A stretch of 64,000 bases of DNA from Symsagittifera roscoffensis. Lineage: Eukaryota > Xenacoelomorpha > Acoela > Convolutidae. Shown here one piece after another: positions 23,390 to 33,733 of the stretch. The notes beneath the pieces were generated by a model. The model was given only the letters and a program-made list of their open reading frames with translations. It was not told where the DNA came from and made no database searches. Within the stretch, counting starts at the first letter, position 1; every line of letters begins with the position of its first letter. The position numbers were made by a program, and so were the translations under genes. The DNA lies in contig NC_087071.1 in NCBI RefSeq assembly GCF_963678635.1, forward strand, positions 8,541,842 to 8,605,841, written 5' to 3'.

Positions 23390-24535
23390 AACCAAAGGGA
23401 AAGGGATTGAGCCCAGTTTTTCTCGTTGTATGTCTACTAAAGTGGTCTCAAATCTCCTTTTTTGACAATACGAGTGCAAGTTTCAACGCTGGTCTTGTTG
23501 AAGTACCTAGGTCTGCTTTTATTTACACGAGAGCGCGATATCATCCGAGCAGGTAAAAACTTCTAGCCCCGAACCATTGGCCAGATGCCCCGTTTTGTAA
23601 AATTCTCAAGTCTCCAAACGAAGTCGTCTTTTTCGAGTAGATCATCGGGTTGCGTCCATTAAGTCCTTTTGACGTGAGTCAAAGCGTACTCCTCTTTAAA
23701 TAGGAACCTGCAGAAGCTGTCAAGTCTATCTTTTGCTCGCTTCCATAATTCTACTGGTAGATGATTCATAGAAGACTGCTGCCGGAGCGTAGACAAATGG
23801 ACGACCCATTAGGAAGTGACTGGGTGTCAGTAGAAGGTCGTCGACAAAGTCACGACTGGCATGTTTTAGCGGACGTGTTTTAGCTTTGCCTGAGTATCGG
23901 CTACAATAGTAGTGATTAGATCTCTTGATAGCCGATCAGAATCAGTCTTTAAGAAAAGCACTCGTTTTATTTTTGAAACGAGGAGTCGCTCCCACACGCC
24001 GCCGAAAGGAAGTTGACGAAGGATTTGGGCGCTATTAAGCATTAGGGATTTGTAGCTTTTCATTCAGCGTAGTTTCAATGAGGTCAAGTGATTCTAAAAA
24101 AATTTGCTTACAGGCGCCGATGAAGTGAGCAGTGTTGTCAAATTAAAAGATTAGGTGTGCCTCTCCTAGCAATAAAGCCACTATCTGTCAGTTTTAGGTA
24201 AAGCGCACAGGTAGAGAGGCATCTAATGATGCAAACATCGCTTTTTCAGTTGTATCTTTTGTGGCAATGTATAATGGCCCTATGTAAGCAGTCCGCGTGT
24301 TTTCGAACGGGAATGAGTCAGCGGAAGGATCGCCGAAAGGAGTTGGCCGCAAGACGGCCATTAGTGGATGTAACCCTCTGCCTTGGATTCCTTTGCAGAG
24401 AAAGCAGTTATGACTTATATTCCTGAGTGTTTTATGGAGCCCAATGATCAGAAAACTTAGTTGCAGGTACTTGGGAACGTACTCAGTGCCGTGTTGCATA
24501 CAGCAGCAATGGGCGTTTTTGATCATCATGCGCAC
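23390..24535 (-). pseudogene. Integrase remnant of the old BEL element
   Basis: In minus-strand order there is a zinc-finger-like part (HNCFLCKG), then a core segment with AYIGPLYIATKD and EKAMFASLDAS, corresponding to the family's 'DYfGPl...' and '...tRavhle' strands. Next comes LPFGGVWERLLVSKIKRVL at about 23960-24010, the BEL integrase 'GGaWERlv.svKr.l' motif that carries the catalytic Glu. Frames change several times and stops are frequent. The C-terminal domain towards 23390 is only faintly readable. Confidence 0.7.
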
Positions 24536-24636
24536 AGTTGATTCCTTTGCGTTTAGGTTTTTTGAATGCTTTCATCCGTCTGGTAGAGCTAGCAGTTGAG
24601 CAAAATTAGGCTTGGTTAAGCAGTAATTGGTAGCTG

Positions 24637-25703
24637 TTAGATGAAGCTAAAAAATGGCATTGGATGTGTAATATTTTGCTCCAAAGATAAGTCGCGTTTT
24701 TTGGTATCGCTCGATAGCATTTTTGTTAGGCCAATGGAAGCGAAAGTTTCAATGTTGGTGTTGAAAAAAAAACAGATTTGACGTAGTTTTTTTTCCAGGT
24801 CAGAAGTAGGACATTTCCTAAAAAGTTGTATGTTTTCCGGATCTTTCTTTAGCCGTCTCTGCAGTGATTGCAGTTGAGTTTTTGATACCGGATAGTTGTT
24901 GGGCATTTTTTGGGCGTCGCTTTTCCGCAGTAGATTTGTTTTGTAGCCATATCCGTCGTGCTCAATGCTTTGTTCCATAAATTTTAGTTGTTTTTTTACC
25001 CTTATCAGAGAATGCAGCTTTGTTTTCTTCCTTAATGCCTGATCCTTCCATCTTCCAGGATTTTTTTCCACTATTGCAGTGAGAGTAGCGTCTTCTAGTT
25101 TGGTTAAATCAATGAAAATGGAAAAGTGCGAGTTTGACTCGGGAATAATAGATTTCTGGTTAAGCAGGCCAGTGATTGAGGAATCTGATACTTTCTTGAC
25201 AGCGTAAGAGATTCCTGTAGAACATTTCCTGGTATCGTGCTCCGCATTTCTCCAGAAAGCATCTACGCCAAGCAAAACTTGCACTGTGATGTCGCCTAGA
25301 TCAGGAAAGTTGACGTGTTGAAGGTGATTGTAGAGTAAGCACGTGCTGTTAAGGTTGTTTGCGTCGATGGAGTCAAAACTCAGAGCTTCCACTGAAAAGA
25401 CTGACTATGGGGTTTTAGTAAAGCTTAGTAAAGATAATGTAGGCTTAGTAAAGTTGGGTGGTCCGATACTTGGCCGGACCAGAGCGGAAAACACTTTGTC
25501 TTTTCTAAAAGCGCCTCTTACGCTAAGCTGTAGATCTTGGCTTGGTTTACAATGAATTGTTTTAGTTATTTTGTTGACGATGTATGAGCAGCTGCTGCAA
25601 TAGTCGAGAAGGGCGTAGAAGTCACGTTTGATGCCATTGTTGAAAAGTGTTATCGGCATAAACTGCTTTTCATTTTTGATGTTACTCATATTTTTGATTG
25701 TAT
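24637..25703 (-). pseudogene. Protease and pre-RT linker remnant of the old BEL element
   Basis: The minus-strand frame 25703-25405 reads MPITLFNNGIKRDFYALLDY, matching the BEL aspartic protease lead-in. The active-site triad expected as D-S/T-G reads D-Y-C, so it would be dead. A second frame 25392-24637 continues with VQVLLGVDAFWRN (the family's 'vdiLIGaDyyw') and SKTQLQSLQRRLKKDPE, which corresponds to AQLKSLEKRLDKDP in the young element. A frame break near 25400 separates them. It ends where the reverse transcriptase should begin. Confidence 0.75.
25699..25703. repeat. Target-site duplication TGTAT, left
   Basis: TGTAT precedes the left LTR and the same five bases follow the right LTR at 34177-34181. 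Five bp is a usual duplication length for BEL/Pao insertions. Confidence 0.9.
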
Positions 25704-26164
25704 TGTTGCAGCGCAAATGTAAATGTGCGAGAGTATAAATGCATATAAAAGTAAATACATACAGGGACAGTAGCCAAGCGTATACATGGTGCGTCCCGGC
25801 GGGTTTGGCGCCGGTTCGAATCCCGACTAGGTCATTTCCTTTCTAGAACTCGAATGTGCACCGAACTTGATGGGATGCTCCGTAACCAGGTTCGGTCCCC
25901 CCAAAACCCATTTTAACCGTCTTTTCGCTCTAATTTGGTTCAGCCTTGGTTAAGGCTGACCTTTAAAAAGAGCAATTTGTCTCAAGGACAAATACTGGCC
26001 ATTTTTGCAGCTTGCTTTGAGTTATGCAGTTTATTGTGGCCGATGTTACCGATGATAAAGTTTGTTAAAATTATCGTTATATTTTCAAATTTCCGTTATA
26101 TTTCCGGAGTTATTTTGCCGAGAAAATACTCATTAATTAAAGTGTTTAAAAACCGTTTTTTTTA
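25704..26164 (+). repeat. 5' LTR of the young BEL element
   Basis: 461 bp, starting TGTTGCAGCGC and ending in a T run plus A (TG...TA ends rather than TG...CA). TATAAAT at 25734-25740 and TATAAAA at 25744-25750 are candidate pol II TATA boxes. A tRNA-like segment follows at 25764-25834. Confidence 0.9.
25764..25834 (+). promoter_or_regulatory. tRNA-like segment with A and B boxes in the LTR
   Basis: TAGCCAAGCG (25771-25780) fits the pol III A box and GGTTCGAATCC (25813-25823) fits the B box exactly, with the spacing of a tRNA gene. A D-arm stem GCCA/TGGT can form. The acceptor stem pairs at only about four of seven positions, the T stem has two mismatches and no proper anticodon arm forms, so it is a tRNA-derived relic, not a working tRNA. 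The same segment lies in the 3' LTR at 33775-33845. Confidence 0.65.
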
Positions 26165-26191
26165 TAATCTTGGAGATTGACGCGCACATTT

Positions 26192-26209
26192 TGGCGCCCC
26201 ACAAGGGAC
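26192..26209 (+). promoter_or_regulatory. Primer-binding site of the young BEL element
   Basis: TGGCGCCCCACAAGGGAC, 27 bases after the LTR, resembles the lysine-tRNA primer sites of many retroelements (TGGCGCCC...GGGAC). The gap after the LTR is longer than usual. Its right half is also the first part of the 34-bp repeat array. Confidence 0.6.
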
Positions 26210-26380
26210 AGAAGTCTTTTCTCACGAAGTCGACACAAGGGACAGAAGTCTTTTCTCACGAAGTCGACACAAGGGACAGAAGTCTTTTCTCACGAAGTCG
26301 ACACAAGGGACAGAAGTCTTTTCTCACGAAGTCGACACAAGGGACAGAAGTCTTTTCTCACGAAGTCGACACAAGGGACA
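26200..26380 (+). repeat. 34-bp tandem array starting inside the primer-binding site
   Basis: Five identical 34-bp units begin CACAAGGGACAGAAGTC and end CGAAGTCGA, at 26200, 26234, 26268, 26302 and 26336, followed by a partial sixth (CACAAGGGACA). Every unit repeats the right half of the primer-binding site. Being 34 bp, the array is not coding. Confidence 0.95.
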
Positions 26381-26513
26381 TTGCTTCAGGTTTCAGTCAG
26401 AAATTCAACAGTCTTGTGTTTATTATTCCTGAAAAATTGATCCAAGAAGAAAGTAATCGAATTAAATCGTTGCAAATCAGATGACAATCAGTTCAGTTAC
26501 GTAACTATTTTGG

Positions 26514-26744
26514 ATGAGCCTGATCAAATTCAAACTAAAGTTAGAAAAGCAGTTACAGGTTCGAACCCACGACTCGGAATCTAGACCGGGTGTGTCGAAT
26601 CTTATCAACATTTTAGCGTCTCTGAAAAATCAATCTATTATTGACTCGCTGAAAGAAATCGAGTCTATGAATACGCTGCTACTGAAAAATCTGGTGTCAG
26701 ATACCATTGTAGACCATTTGAGTCCCATTCGAAAGTTAGCATAG
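26514..26744 (+). CDS. Short leader ORF of the young BEL element
   Basis: A 76-codon frame with a proper ATG in the 1.6-kb leader before the main polyprotein. It reads MSLIKFKLKLEKQLQV at the start and contains a helical, heptad-like part (LASLKNQSIIDSLKEIES). BEL Gag proteins commonly begin with a helical region of this kind, so it may be the real N-terminus joined by splicing to the AUG-less main ORF, or an upstream ORF controlling translation. No joining donor is certain. Confidence 0.4.
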   Translation: MSLIKFKLKLEKQLQVRTHDSESRPGVSNLINILASLKNQSIIDSLKEIESMNTLLLKNLVSDTIVDHLSPIRKLA

Positions 26745-27255
26745 CGTACCCAGTTGGCCGACAGACGACTTAGCAGACGGACGAAAAAGCAGACTGACTA
26801 GCGGAAGAGAGGCCTGTTCAGGTGTCCTGATTGCTGACTTTTGGTCAAAGTGGAGCTGTGTTTTTCTCGACACCCGAAGTTTTTGGATTTTACCCGGTGA
26901 CGCCAATCTCCAAAACCGTCAAAAACTGTAAGACTCATCTAGTTTTTTATAATTTTTCTTTTGTGCAATAAAATTACATACGGTGTCTGATTGTGTATCC
27001 CAACTCAAAGCAAGCTACAAGTGGTAATTTTTTCTCGATACCAAAAATTTTTGGGTAATTGTGAATGGATTGAAAGTCCAGAAAAACGGAACATAGACAA
27101 AAGGTACTGGACTAGTTTTTTGGATTGGTTTGCGACTCGAACCTGCTGACCAAAATTTTCCGAAAAATTTTGGGAAAAAAGTAAGAAATTTCCAAAAAAT
27201 CGTCAAAACGTCCCCATAATTCTGCGAAACTGTGCTGTAACATGACACCAACCTT

Positions 27256-27720
27256 ATGGTAAGTGGTCTGGTAGCGAAATATCAGGCAAATTAAGTTGAG
27301 TTTTTTCATCCTCAGGTTTTTTCCGCGTGTGTTGTTGGAACTTAACCGATTTGCCTGATTCTCCAACCCCATTGGTAAACTTAAGGTTTACAACGACTTG
27401 ATACCTGTTTGCATCCGTTCGCTTTTCAAAACATTCGTTTCGCAACGACTGACTAAGTGGTCCGGGACGGTAAAATTAAGCAAGTTAAGTTGTTGTCTTT
27501 CATCCTCAGGTTTGCTCCGCGTGTGTTGTTGGTTTTCAACCGACTTGCTTAATTCCCAAACCTCTTGGTAATTCGTCGAGCTACTAGCCGATTAGTAGTG
27601 ACGCACCGTCGTACGATCGTTCAACAAATTTCGTACGCCGTAACATCATCCTAAGTGGTCAGGGAGGTGATATTAAGTAAGTTAAGTTGGTTTTATTCAT
27701 CCTCAGGTTTACCGCAAGAA
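27256..27720 (+). repeat. Triplicated splice-like module of about 195 bp in the BEL leader
   Basis: Three imperfect units begin near 27257, 27453 and 27651. Each has AAGTGGTC-GG, then AGTTAAGTTG, then TTCATCCTCAGGTTT. The first two continue with CCGCGTGTGTTGTTGG, a short body, and TTGGTAA. TTCATCCTCAG is a good splice acceptor and GGTAA a donor start, so each unit resembles a small exon between splice signals. The third unit leads straight into the polyprotein frame. Confidence 0.65.
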
Positions 27721-27751
27721 ACTGGCTGAAATTGAGTTAAAGGAATTCGAG

Positions 27752-30700
27752 TTGGAAGAAGAGCTTTCTGCAGCAAGTGAGAAGATAGGAAATGCTAGCG
27801 TAACACATGTTGACCCACAACGTACTGAACAATGGGTAGAAAACGTTGTCACTGAGCAAGAGCAGGCCGAAGTTGTTGCAAGCTCAGAGCAAAGTCATCC
27901 AGTAGTCGAGAGTTCCACTTTGATTGCTACTGATGTTTTGCAAGGGGTTGGTGCCGTCGTCAGCGGGGGTGCCGTCGTCAACGCTGGTCAAACCACATAC
28001 AGTGAACCGGGAGGCCACAATAGGAATCGAATTCAGGCTCAGAGATCAAGTTTGGTCCAATCGCGTCTGTCATTGCACTCAATCGAGAACCCATCTAGTT
28101 TACCACAGTTCGTTGCCTCCAGCTCAAACTTTGTTACTCCACACTTAGCGTCAACACCTCATGCTGAAGTTTCGCAAAATCACAATCTGATACCACAAGC
28201 AGGTGGTAGCATTCCCGCTTCAATGCCCTTTGGTAATCCCACCATTAATGTGGCACCGCCTTCTGTGTCGACCGTTACTAATCCAGTTTCGCTTCCGGCG
28301 AGTCAACCTTTTGTTTCTCCATTAACCGTTCCGATTCCCATTTCGCTTCCGATTATTCAACCATTTGTCCCGTCAACCGTTCCTATTCCCTCTTTGCTTC
28401 CGGTCAGTCAGCCACATTCCGGCCCCGTTTCAACTGGGTATCAGGCGCCTGCAGCGCCATCCCATCAACCTATAAATGTTCCAAACAACCCAACAAGTTT
28501 CTCAAGTGAACACTATAACCCGTATAGCAGTTTGTGGAGACCTGCCGCGACTGCGCAAACGATGCCAGTTCCTCAATACTGTGCACCGCCCTCAAACGTT
28601 TTCTCAGTGACAACTCCTGTTGTTCCACCAAACACCGTAGTTCCTTATACAAGTTTTGGGACTGTGTATTACACCCAGCCGCAAACTCATCCAGTTGTTG
28701 AAACAGCGCATCAAGGTTATCCACCTACATATCCTGCGCCCACTACGGGCCCGTCTTACGTGCCTAATAGCGACGAACAACCCATCTCGGCGAGAGAGTT
28801 AGCAGACATCAATCTGCATAGCCGCAAAGACCGTCTACCGGAGTTGAAATTGGAAGTGTTTGATGGAGAACCACTTAACTGGTATGAATGGTTCGGGCAG
28901 TTCCAAGCAACAGTTGATTCGGCTATGCTAACTGATGATGAAAAACTCAAATATCTGAAAACACACGTTAAAGACAAAGCCAAGAGTGCAATTGCGGAAT
29001 ACGGCTACAGTGGAGTGTTGTATAAGGATGCTCTAGCAACTCTCCAGAGAAAGTTTGGGCAACCTCATGTTGTAGTTGGTGCACATTTGGATAAGTTGAA
29101 GAATTTTCCCGCATTGAAGATGCACAACTCTGACCATGTTATAAGTTTTTCTGCGGTGATTTCTGGGCTCGTAGCTGTTTTTAGGTCTTTGTCGTTCAAT
29201 GACGACTTGAAAAGTGTGAACCTATTAAATCAAGCCGTCAGTAAGCTTCCTCCAAATCTAAAAGAGGCATGGTCCATGCATACTGTTAGACAACATTGGC
29301 AGCGATTAACATTGCTAGACTTCAACGATTGGCTTAAGAATAAGGCAGAAGGCCATGAGCGATTGAAATCTTTAGTCAAAGTCGAGCAGCCAGTTAAACA
29401 AAAAGTAATTACAAAAGTGCTTGCAGGTAACACTAAGGTAAGTTCTAAGGATGAGAAAAGTAGAGAAAAGACGAGGTTTCCTCCATGCTCGCTATGCAAA
29501 GGGCAGCATGCACTCTGGAACTGTTCCGTGTTCAAAGAGAAAAACGCAACACAAAGGGCTAAATATGTAGCAGAACAAAAGCTCTGTTTTTCTTGTTTAC
29601 AAGGCAACCATACCTTCCGAAAGTGCCAAAAGGCAAGAAAATGCCCAAAACAGGACTGTGAGAGCACTCACAATGTGCTTCTTCATGGAGCCGAGAAAGT
29701 TTTCCCGCCCAAAGAGGCCGACCGATCACCATCAACTCAAACTAATACAAACACTACTTCTGCAAACAACGCAGCTTGTGTTAAACCTTGTGAGGGAACT
29801 GCAAAAGGTATTCTTCCCGTTGCGTTGGTAGATGTGTCCTCTGGTTCGGAAAATTCGAATGCACTAGCACTTTGTGACACCGGTTCCACTCATTCTTGGG
29901 TTTCCGCGGCACTCGTTGAACGTCTGAAATTAGTTGGCACGCCCGTAAATGTTACGACCGATGGTTTTAACTCAGCCAAGGTATCTAAAACTCAACGAGT
30001 TCACTTGAAAGTTTCCGCAAAACCCAATGAAAGTGAATTTTCGTTTTCGTTTGTCGCTTTCGTTAAGCACAACATGTATATAGGACCCGATGTTATAAAC
30101 GTTTCCGAATTGCAGGTCAAATACCCGCAACTAGCCCCGTTAAAGACGACTGCGTATAATTACAAAGAGATTGAGATAGTTATAGGACAGGACTTCTATC
30201 ATGCGATAAGACCCCTCGAACATGTCTTCGGAGATGAACTTGACTCACCGTGCGCCGTCCGACTTCCGATAGGTTGGGTCATTAGTGGTCCGTCTCCTGA
30301 TCGTTCGTCCTTAAATTCTTCTTCCTTTAACTGCGTTACGGACGATATTTCTCTGACCGACCAAATCAAAACTTGGTATGAGTTAGAGTCGTATGGTGCG
30401 TTCAAGCAAGTAGATGCCCGTTCCGCCGCAGACAAGCGTGCTTTGTCGATCCTAAAAACTGAAACCGTTCACGATGGTGAGCGTTACACTGTACCGATGC
30501 TGTGGAGTGATAATGATGTTAGCTTGCCTAACAATTATTATTCTTCATTAGCCCAATTAAAGTCGTTAGAGAAAAGATTAGATAAAGATCCGTTACTTCG
30601 CAAGAAGTATACCGAAACAATCAGAGAAGATATAAGTAAAGGATATGTCATAACCGTCAACCCGCACGATCCCAGCTCACGAGCCGAACGTGAGTGGTAT

Positions 30701-33700
30701 CTTCCACACCATCCGGTTTTGAACCCGAACAAACCCGGCAAGGTGCGCCGTGTGCTCAATGGAGCATCCAAATTTCATGGCACTTCCTTAAATAGATCTC
30801 TCTTGGTTGGCCCGGATCTCCTTCAAAATCTTATTTTTGTACTGTTGAGGTTCCGTCAACACAAGTACGCCGTCTCAGCGGACATAGAAGGTATGTTCTT
30901 ACAAGTTGGAGTACTTGCGCGAGATCAACCGTCTCTCCGTTTTTTGTGGCGGGAGGACCCCACTTCAAGTGTGGTGGTTCACCAATACACCCGTCATATT
31001 TTTGGCGCTCGTGATTCGCCAACTTGTGCGAATTTCGCGCTACAAAAAACTGCTTCTGATAATCAAGCTGAATACCCCGAAGCCGCTTCAGCCGTTGTCC
31101 AGAAGTTTTACATGGACGACTATCTTGACTCGTTCGAAAATACCGCTGACGCTCTTAGCCTAAGTAAAGACTTAGTCGCAATGCTCAAATTAGGTGGGTT
31201 TAACCTGACAAAGTTTGTTAGCAATGTACCCGAAGTTACAACCGCTCTTAATCCGGACAACCGTGAGTCCAACCCGTCAGTTAAGGATATTTGTAAGAGT
31301 CCAGACCAATCGTCGCATGTTCTTGGTCTCAGGTGGGATCATGTAAAAGATACCCTAGTAGTAAGTAGAGGTGTTGATCGACCACTAGATAAAGCTATTA
31401 CTCAACGCACCGTGTTGAGTTTTGTTTCCTCAGTTTTTGATCCAATAGGACTGGTAGCTCCATATACTGCGAAAGCGCGCCTTTTACTAAAAGACATATG
31501 GAGAATCAGTGGTCAAAAGTGGGATGATGATCTCCCAGAGGAAATTAAACAACAATTTCTAGATTGGCACTCAGGACTTCCACTATTAGGTACTCTGACG
31601 ATACCTCGTAGCTACTTTACCGAACCGTTCGACCGCTGTGAACTTCACACGTTCGGTGATAGTTCGCAGGACGTTTTTTGCGCCGTATCGTTTCTCCGAG
31701 CCCGACTTGCTAAATCGCAAAAGACCGAGTTAGCTTTTGTATTTGGGAAAGCCCGTGTAGCGCCTATGAAGATGCTCTCCATTCCCAAGTTAGAGCTTCA
31801 GGCTGCTCTGCTTGCGACTCGACTCAAAGAAGAGATTTTGAAAGCGCTTACTTTCAAAGTAAGCAATGTATTCATGTGGACTGATTCTACCACCGTTCTC
31901 CAGTGGCTTAACTCGTGCAACAAACTTCCTGTGTTTGTTGGAAACCGCACTGGTGAAATCTTGGAGTCCACCACCATTGATCAATGGAATCATGTACTCA
32001 GTGGTGATAACCCAGCTGATACCGGCACACGAGGGATTTCTTCGGAAGCCCTCAAGGATAGCAGCTGGGTTAGAGGCCCTAGTATATTGAGGACATGTGA
32101 TTGGCCATTCAAGCCGAACACTGATGTCATCAAAAAGATCCAATTAAAAGGCCCACTCTGTGACATTGATACATGCCTTGAGACTGCATCTACGTTTGTT
32201 GTTGATGCTTCATCTGAGAAAGCGCCGTCGATCCGTCTGTTTAAAAATTGGGATAAATTCAGCTCAATTGTAAAGTACAAACGTGTTTTAGCGTTTATGC
32301 TTCGTGTGCTACCATCGCATAAACACTTCCGTACAAAAACGCTTGAAATAACCGACCCGTCCGAGTTAGATATTGCCGAGCAGAAACTCATTTATCTCGC
32401 TCAGTCCGAATCATTTCCTGCCGAAGTGAAAATACTTCAGTCCGATAAACTGATAACAAAGAAAAGTCGGATTGCTAAATATTCTCCGTTCATCGGCCCA
32501 GCTGGCATCCTGCGTTCAACTGGACGTATCAGCCGTCTTGTTGATACCGACTTTGATAGCAAACATCCAATAATACTGGATGGTCGACACCGAGTTGCTC
32601 ATATGTTGATTAGGCATATGCACTTTCAACATGCACATCAGGGGTTGGATTACATGCGTGCTGTCGTTCAGTTGAAATTTATTGTTCTGAAGTTGCGCTG
32701 GTTACTTGGGAACATCGAAAATACTTGCATAACATGCCGTAAGCGCAAAGCAAAAACAGTTGTGCCCATTATGTCTGACCTACCAATTGAAAGACTGGGT
32801 TACAAGCAGCCTCCCTTCTCCAACACAGGTGTTGATTACTTTGGCCCGTTTCAAGTGCCAATACGCCGAAGTACCGAAAAGAGATGGGGTTTCCTATTTA
32901 CCTGCCTCACGACTCGAGCAGTTCACATCGAGTTGGTTCCATCTCTCGATACTATTTCCTGCGTCATGGGCGTAGAGCGATTTATTGCAAGGCGAGGTAC
33001 CCCCAAAACCATTCTTTCTGACAATGGCACGAATTTTGTTGGTGCTCAAAAGGAGCTCCTATCCCGTGTCCAAAATTGGAACAAAGTCGCCCCGGCCGTT
33101 TTCGTCCACAAAGGCGTTAAGTGGAAGTTTAACCCGCCCAGTGCCCCTCATCACGGTGGCGCCTGGGAGCGGCTAGTGAGAAGTGTTAAGCGAGTGTTGT
33201 ACGACATATTAGGCAGCAGGAGATTAACTGAGGAAGTTCTAGGAACAACGCTCTGCCTAGTTGAACAATTACTTAACGCAAGACCGATCACTCCGGTCAG
33301 TTCCGATCCGCACGACCTAGAGGCACTCACCCCGAATCACTTCATTCTCGGTCACAGCGCAGCTAGCTTCCCGTCGCTAAGTTTCGAAGAAAACTTTGAT
33401 CATAAAAAGCGTTACGCCAGAGCACAATCGTACGCTAACGCAGTTTGGTCACGCTGGCTGCGTGAATATGTACCATCTCTCAACAAGAGAGCAAAGTGGC
33501 ATAATGATTCGGATGTCACACTGAAAACCGGCGACTTGGTTTGGGTAGTCGAACCCGACAGCCCACGTGGGCATTACCCACTCGCCCGTATTGCTAAACT
33601 ACACTACGGCAAAGACGGATGCGCCCGATCCGCCGATATCAAAACTGTTGCGAGCGAGCTGACACGACCGACCGTAAAACTCGCACCTGTTCTTCCGTCT

Positions 33701-33733
33701 TTAGGGGCGGAGGATGTTGCAGCGCAAATGTAA
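27752..33733 (+). CDS. BEL/Pao Gag-Pol polyprotein
   Basis: One uninterrupted frame. Residues about 1-340 are Pro/Ser/Val-rich. About 345-560 is the BEL Gag-associated domain (PELKLEVFDGEPLNWYEWFG). Zinc knuckles lie near 578-640 (CSLCKGQHALWNC, CFSCLQGNH). The protease has CDTGSTHSWV near 707. The RT has FYMDDYLDS near 1120. RNase H has HTFGDSS near 1298 and WTDSTTVLQWL near 1374. The integrase has an HHCC finger at 1613-1660 and a DDE set at GVDYFGP (1693), SDNGTNF (1757) and GGAWERL (1802). A C-terminal GDLVWV domain follows. No ATG lies at the N-terminus: the given start is a TTG, the frame opens near 27683 just before a CAG acceptor, and the first Met is far inside. The stop lies in the 3' LTR. 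It makes all proteins needed for cytoplasmic reverse transcription and nuclear integration. Confidence 0.95.
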   Translation: MEEELSAASEKIGNASVTHVDPQRTEQWVENVVTEQEQAEVVASSEQSHPVVESSTLIATDVLQGVGAVVSGGAVVNAGQTTYSEPGGHNRNRIQAQRSSLVQSRLSLHSIENPSSLPQFVASSSNFVTPHLASTPHAEVSQNHNLIPQAGGSIPASMPFGNPTINVAPPSVSTVTNPVSLPASQPFVSPLTVPIPISLPIIQPFVPSTVPIPSLLPVSQPHSGPVSTGYQAPAAPSHQPINVPNNPTSFSSEHYNPYSSLWRPAATAQTMPVPQYCAPPSNVFSVTTPVVPPNTVVPYTSFGTVYYTQPQTHPVVETAHQGYPPTYPAPTTGPSYVPNSDEQPISARELADINLHSRKDRLPELKLEVFDGEPLNWYEWFGQFQATVDSAMLTDDEKLKYLKTHVKDKAKSAIAEYGYSGVLYKDALATLQRKFGQPHVVVGAHLDKLKNFPALKMHNSDHVISFSAVISGLVAVFRSLSFNDDLKSVNLLNQAVSKLPPNLKEAWSMHTVRQHWQRLTLLDFNDWLKNKAEGHERLKSLVKVEQPVKQKVITKVLAGNTKVSSKDEKSREKTRFPPCSLCKGQHALWNCSVFKEKNATQRAKYVAEQKLCFSCLQGNHTFRKCQKARKCPKQDCESTHNVLLHGAEKVFPPKEADRSPSTQTNTNTTSANNAACVKPCEGTAKGILPVALVDVSSGSENSNALALCDTGSTHSWVSAALVERLKLVGTPVNVTTDGFNSAKVSKTQRVHLKVSAKPNESEFSFSFVAFVKHNMYIGPDVINVSELQVKYPQLAPLKTTAYNYKEIEIVIGQDFYHAIRPLEHVFGDELDSPCAVRLPIGWVISGPSPDRSSLNSSSFNCVTDDISLTDQIKTWYELESYGAFKQVDARSAADKRALSILKTETVHDGERYTVPMLWSDNDVSLPNNYYSSLAQLKSLEKRLDKDPLLRKKYTETIREDISKGYVITVNPHDPSSRAEREWYLPHHPVLNPNKPGKVRRVLNGASKFHGTSLNRSLLVGPDLLQNLIFVLLRFRQHKYAVSADIEGMFLQVGVLARDQPSLRFLWREDPTSSVVVHQYTRHIFGARDSPTCANFALQKTASDNQAEYPEAASAVVQKFYMDDYLDSFENTADALSLSKDLVAMLKLGGFNLTKFVSNVPEVTTALNPDNRESNPSVKDICKSPDQSSHVLGLRWDHVKDTLVVSRGVDRPLDKAITQRTVLSFVSSVFDPIGLVAPYTAKARLLLKDIWRISGQKWDDDLPEEIKQQFLDWHSGLPLLGTLTIPRSYFTEPFDRCELHTFGDSSQDVFCAVSFLRARLAKSQKTELAFVFGKARVAPMKMLSIPKLELQAALLATRLKEEILKALTFKVSNVFMWTDSTTVLQWLNSCNKLPVFVGNRTGEILESTTIDQWNHVLSGDNPADTGTRGISSEALKDSSWVRGPSILRTCDWPFKPNTDVIKKIQLKGPLCDIDTCLETASTFVVDASSEKAPSIRLFKNWDKFSSIVKYKRVLAFMLRVLPSHKHFRTKTLEITDPSELDIAEQKLIYLAQSESFPAEVKILQSDKLITKKSRIAKYSPFIGPAGILRSTGRISRLVDTDFDSKHPIILDGRHRVAHMLIRHMHFQHAHQGLDYMRAVVQLKFIVLKLRWLLGNIENTCITCRKRKAKTVVPIMSDLPIERLGYKQPPFSNTGVDYFGPFQVPIRRSTEKRWGFLFTCLTTRAVHIELVPSLDTISCVMGVERFIARRGTPKTILSDNGTNFVGAQKELLSRVQNWNKVAPAVFVHKGVKWKFNPPSAPHHGGAWERLVRSVKRVLYDILGSRRLTEEVLGTTLCLVEQLLNARPITPVSSDPHDLEALTPNHFILGHSAASFPSLSFEENFDHKKRYARAQSYANAVWSRWLREYVPSLNKRAKWHNDSDVTLKTGDLVWVVEPDSPRGHYPLARIAKLHYGKDGCARSADIKTVASELTRPTVKLAPVLPSLGAEDVAAQM
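33703..33714 (+). promoter_or_regulatory. Polypurine tract of the young BEL element
   Basis: AGGGGCGGAGGA abuts the 3' LTR, where the plus-strand primer should lie. It is inside the coding frame (codons for LGAED), so the tract and the C-terminus constrain each other. Confidence 0.7.

Noticed and set aside
25764..25834. Functional tRNA gene
   Set aside because: Acceptor and T stems are mismatched and no anticodon arm forms; it is only tRNA-like.
26200..26380. CRISPR-like array (five regular 34-bp repeats)
   Set aside because: The units are directly adjacent without spacers, and the context is a eukaryotic retrotransposon leader.
28470..33176. Several shorter frames on both strands within the young BEL element
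   Set aside because: Shadows of the 1993-codon polyprotein frame.
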